Positions 61,743 to 64,000 of a stretch of DNA of 64,000 nucleotides are shown piece after piece (positions within the stretch are counted from its first letter, which is position 1; each line of letters starts with the position of its first letter). The position numbers and the translations under genes were made by a program. The DNA comes from G963677185 sp963677185 (GTDB lineage: Bacteria > Bacillota > Syntrophomonadia > Syntrophomonadales > Syntrophomonadaceae): contig OY781889.1 in assembly GCA_963677185.1 (NCBI GenBank), positions 1 through 64,000 of the forward strand, in the 5' to 3' direction. Under the pieces are notes generated by a model. That model searched no databases and had not been told where the DNA came from. It saw only the letters and a program-made list of their open reading frames with translations.

Positions 61743-62158
61743 ATGATAATCATGAAAACCGCCTTTTGCTGGCTCGATATTGGCTGGTGAAATCCGATGA
61801 AAGCCTGGCTTCGGCTGAAAGCGAGTTTGATGCCGGGAGACTCAGTTTTGCAGTGAACCGCTTATACTACGCCCTTTTCTATGGAATGTCTGCCATTCTG
61901 GCGGTCAAAGGCGAGCAAGTCAGCAAACATACTGCAGTGCGAGCTGCTTTTCATAAGGATTACGTAAGAACTGGAATCATTCCAAATGAATTGGGCCAAT
62001 TGTATACAACACTCTTCACCCGCAGACACCAAATGGATTATACTCCCCTGGCTTCTGTTGAACAATCAACTGTTCTGGAATACACAGCAAATACTAAAAA
62101 GCTGCTCAAAGAGCTTCATTTTCTAGCCGAGAAAGAGATTAACGCCGGTAATGGTTAA
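61739..62158 (+). CDS. HEPN domain protein (second pair)
   Basis: This 139-residue helical protein of the PF05168-type HEPN family has an AVNRLYYALFYG helix and a C-terminal TRRHQMDY motif, the R..xDY pattern of the family. It starts at ATGA overlapping the nucleotidyltransferase stop. It forms a probable toxin-antitoxin or defence-linked HEPN/MNT pair. The catalytic Rx4-6H motif of HepT is not obvious, so activity is uncertain. Confidence 0.82.
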   Translation: MNDNHENRLLLARYWLVKSDESLASAESEFDAGRLSFAVNRLYYALFYGMSAILAVKGEQVSKHTAVRAAFHKDYVRTGIIPNELGQLYTTLFTRRHQMDYTPLASVEQSTVLEYTANTKKLLKELHFLAEKEINAGNG

Positions 62159-62286
62159 TGCTGCTGTCATTCGCTGCTTAGTGCTCAAACTGAGGGAGCA
62201 TGGCTGGCTGGAGAATCATTCTTGCGGGCCGAGGAATCATTACAGACTGGCAAATATGAGGCAAGAACGCGCTTTCATGCAAGGCG

Positions 62287-64000
62287 TTAGCCGAGTTTCA
62301 CTCGTTTCAGCCGCAATGCGTTGCTGACTACGGAGACCGAGCTTAAAGCCATGGCGCCGCCGGCGATGACCGGATTCAGCAGCCCGGCGGCAGCGATGGG
62401 AATGCCGATGATATTATATACGAACGCCCAGAACAGGTTCTGCTTGATATTGCGCATGGTCGCCCGGCTGAGCTCTATGGCGGTGGCGATGAGCCGCAGG
62501 TCGCCCCGCAGCAGCGTAATATCGGCGGCTTCCATGGCAATATCGGTGCCGGTGCTCATGGCGATGCCGACATCGGCATTCACCAGCGCGGGAGCGTCGT
62601 TGATGCCGTCTCCCGCCATGGCCACGATCCGGCCCTCTGCCCGCAGCCGCTGGACTTCCCGGGCCTTGTTTTCGGGCAGCACTTCGGCCAGCACATTACT
62701 GATGCCCGCCTGGGAGGCGATGGCTTCAGCAGTGCGGCGATTGTCGCCGGTAATCATCCATACTTCGATGCCCATCGCCTGCAGCCTGGCAATAGCTTCA
62801 GCCGAGTGCTCCTTGATAGTATCGGCCACGGCCATCAGGGCTGCGAGTCTGCCGTCCACCGCCATTAGCGTCACAGTCTTGCCCTGGCCCTCCAGCCGCT
62901 CGGCTTCAGCCAGCAAATCAGGGATTTTTAAATCAGGGGGACGGTTCTGGTGATTTAAATCCTGCAGATTTAAATCACCAGAACCGTCCCCCTGATTTAA
63001 AAATCCCTGCACAAAGCTGCGGCTGCCCAGCATGATCCTCCGGCCTTCGACCGTGGCCCTGACCCCCTGCCCGGGGACAGCTTCGAAGCTCTCAGCCGGC
63101 ATCGCGGCCAGCCCCGGAAAGCGCTGTTCCAGCCCGGCCACGATGGCCTGGGCCACCGGATGCTCCGACAGCTTTTCCACAGAGGCGGCCCAGGCCGGGA
63201 AGCGCTCTTCATCTTCGGGTGATCCGCTTCCCGCCGGCTTCTTGCCCGCTTGCGCCTCATCTTCCATCACTTCATCCGCCGGCCTTTTACCCGCTGTTAA
63301 ATAATCAGTCAGCTCCGGCTCGCCTTTGGTTATAGTGCCGGTCTTGTCAAGCACTACGGTATTGATGCGGTGAGCCTGCTCCAGGTATTCACCGCCCTTT
63401 ATAAGTATCCCGTTCTCGGCCCCGCGCCCTGTTCCCACCATAATGGAAGTCGGCGTAGCCAATCCCATGGCGCAGGGGCAGGCAATAACCAGCACAGCGG
63501 TCGCGTTGATTAAAGCCATCGGAAAATCAGCATTGCTGCCCATCCAATACCAGTAAGCAAAGGTTCCCAGGGCGATGGTTATAACCACGGGGACAAAATA
63601 TCCGGCCACCAGGTCGGCCAGGCGCTGAATCGGGGCTTTGGAACCCTGGGCTGCCTGCACCACCCGGATTATCTGGGCGAGAACCGTGTCCCGCCCCACC
63701 CGTCCGGCCTCTACTTTCAGGCTGCCGAATTTATTGATAGTGGCCCCGGTCACGGGGTCGCCAGTGTTCTTATCCACGGGAATGCTCTCCCCGGTGAGCA
63801 TAGACTCATCAACCGCCGAATAGCCTTCGATTACGGTGCCATCCACCGGAATGCTCTCCCCGGGGCGGACCAGCACCAGATCGCCCACCCGGACCTCGTG
63901 GATGGGTATCTCCATTTCCTGGCCCCCGCGAATCACCCTCGCGGTGCGAGGCTGCAAACCCATCAGCTTGCGAATAGCCTCGGAAGTGCGGCCTTTAGCC
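62287..64000 (-). CDS. copA: Copper-translocating P-type ATPase (partial)
   Basis: The frame is open to the window edge; the N-terminal metal-binding part lies outside. Visible are LTGES (actuator), CPC in VIACPCAMG (ion site), DKTGT (phosphorylated Asp), SEHPVAQ (N-domain His), MITGDN, GDGIND and the C-terminal YNIIGIPIAAG with ALSSVSVVSNALRL. These are the marks of P1B-1 Cu+ exporters. Two foreign-looking insertions sit in the N-domain: a charged low-complexity stretch (AGKRPADEV ... EDEERF) and a segment encoded by a 91-bp palindrome (62919-63009). Confidence 0.93.
   Translation of the reverse strand, partial: AKGRTSEAIRKLMGLQPRTARVIRGGQEMEIPIHEVRVGDLVLVRPGESIPVDGTVIEGYSAVDESMLTGESIPVDKNTGDPVTGATINKFGSLKVEAGRVGRDTVLAQIIRVVQAAQGSKAPIQRLADLVAGYFVPVVITIALGTFAYWYWMGSNADFPMALINATAVLVIACPCAMGLATPTSIMVGTGRGAENGILIKGGEYLEQAHRINTVVLDKTGTITKGEPELTDYLTAGKRPADEVMEDEAQAGKKPAGSGSPEDEERFPAWAASVEKLSEHPVAQAIVAGLEQRFPGLAAMPAESFEAVPGQGVRATVEGRRIMLGSRSFVQGFLNQGDGSGDLNLQDLNHQNRPPDLKIPDLLAEAERLEGQGKTVTLMAVDGRLAALMAVADTIKEHSAEAIARLQAMGIEVWMITGDNRRTAEAIASQAGISNVLAEVLPENKAREVQRLRAEGRIVAMAGDGINDAPALVNADVGIAMSTGTDIAMEAADITLLRGDLRLIATAIELSRATMRNIKQNLFWAFVYNIIGIPIAAAGLLNPVIAGGAMALSSVSVVSNALRLKRVKLG
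62919..63009. repeat. Perfect palindrome with 42-bp arms inside copA
   Basis: Arms 62919-62960 and 62968-63009 are exact inverse complements around CCTGCAG. The core AGGGGGACGGTTCTGG resembles REP-type palindromes linked to RAYT transposases; AGGGGACGTTTCTG also occurs at about 57870 and 60169. It is read through in frame, adding about 30 residues to the ATPase N-domain. Confidence 0.85.

Overview
The window looks like a chromosomal segment from a strictly or mainly anaerobic Clostridia-type Firmicute, most like the Syntrophomonadaceae/Peptococcaceae group. This is inferred from gene content: proton-pumping Nuo genes, a butyryl-CoA-type acyl-CoA dehydrogenase, SLH (S-layer) anchoring, YjdF, DUF47-Pit, several cobalamin riboswitches, ECF transporters, corrinoid methyltransferase genes, Rhs and HEPN/MNT modules and an IS1634-type element. 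No rRNA, tRNA or CRISPR was seen, so the assignment is tentative.

Layout. 0-5.8 kb: the end of a nuo operon (nuoI end, nuoJKLMN). 5.9-11.4 kb: single genes (zinc ribbon, GNAT, acyl-CoA dehydrogenase, P-loop NTPase, a secreted beta-helix protein with two stalk domains). 11.5-12.1 kb: yjdF behind a structured leader that can sequester its Shine-Dalgarno sequence. 12.1-15.9 kb: a degraded Rhs region with a toxin-tip/immunity pair and three Rhs remnants, bordered by a short repeated motif. 15.8-24.3 kb: DUF4143 ATPase with a large promoter palindrome, DedA, HD-GYP, NadA, LarE, a HEPN/MNT pair, and a PhoB-like regulator with a sensor that has lost its kinase domain. 24.4-38.8 kb: genes for phosphate uptake and for diacylglycerol/glycolipid metabolism (two GT28 glycosyltransferases, zinc phospholipase C-like protein, PAP2 phosphatase, SAM methyltransferase, PstS, DUF47-Pit, polysaccharide deacetylase, YkoP-like protein, flippase-like membrane protein). 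Two promoters there carry 11-bp-spaced Pho-box-like repeats.

40.7-57.9 kb is the most striking part: a corrinoid-acquisition and corrinoid-sensing region with three cobalamin riboswitches. The first controls a secreted alpha/alpha-barrel protein, a DUF4430 protein (together resembling the two domains of animal transcobalamin/intrinsic factor), EcfT, and a single polypeptide fusing two ABC ATPases with an ECF S component. The second controls a 1182-residue S-layer-anchored protein that combines an alpha/alpha barrel, three DUF4430-like domains and three SLH repeats. The third controls BtuF-BtuC-BtuD. Between them, on the other strand, lies an operon of a corrinoid-binding protein, an MtaA/UroD-like protein lacking the usual zinc cysteines, and a Cys-rich diguanylate cyclase, which reads like a corrinoid-linked c-di-GMP sensor.

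57.6-60.2 kb: an IS1634-family insertion flanked by a perfect 352-bp direct duplication of the btuD 3' end. 60.2-64 kb: Ca2+/H+ antiporter, a second HEPN/MNT pair, and a copper P-type ATPase (cut by the window edge) with a 42-bp-arm perfect palindrome inside its reading frame.
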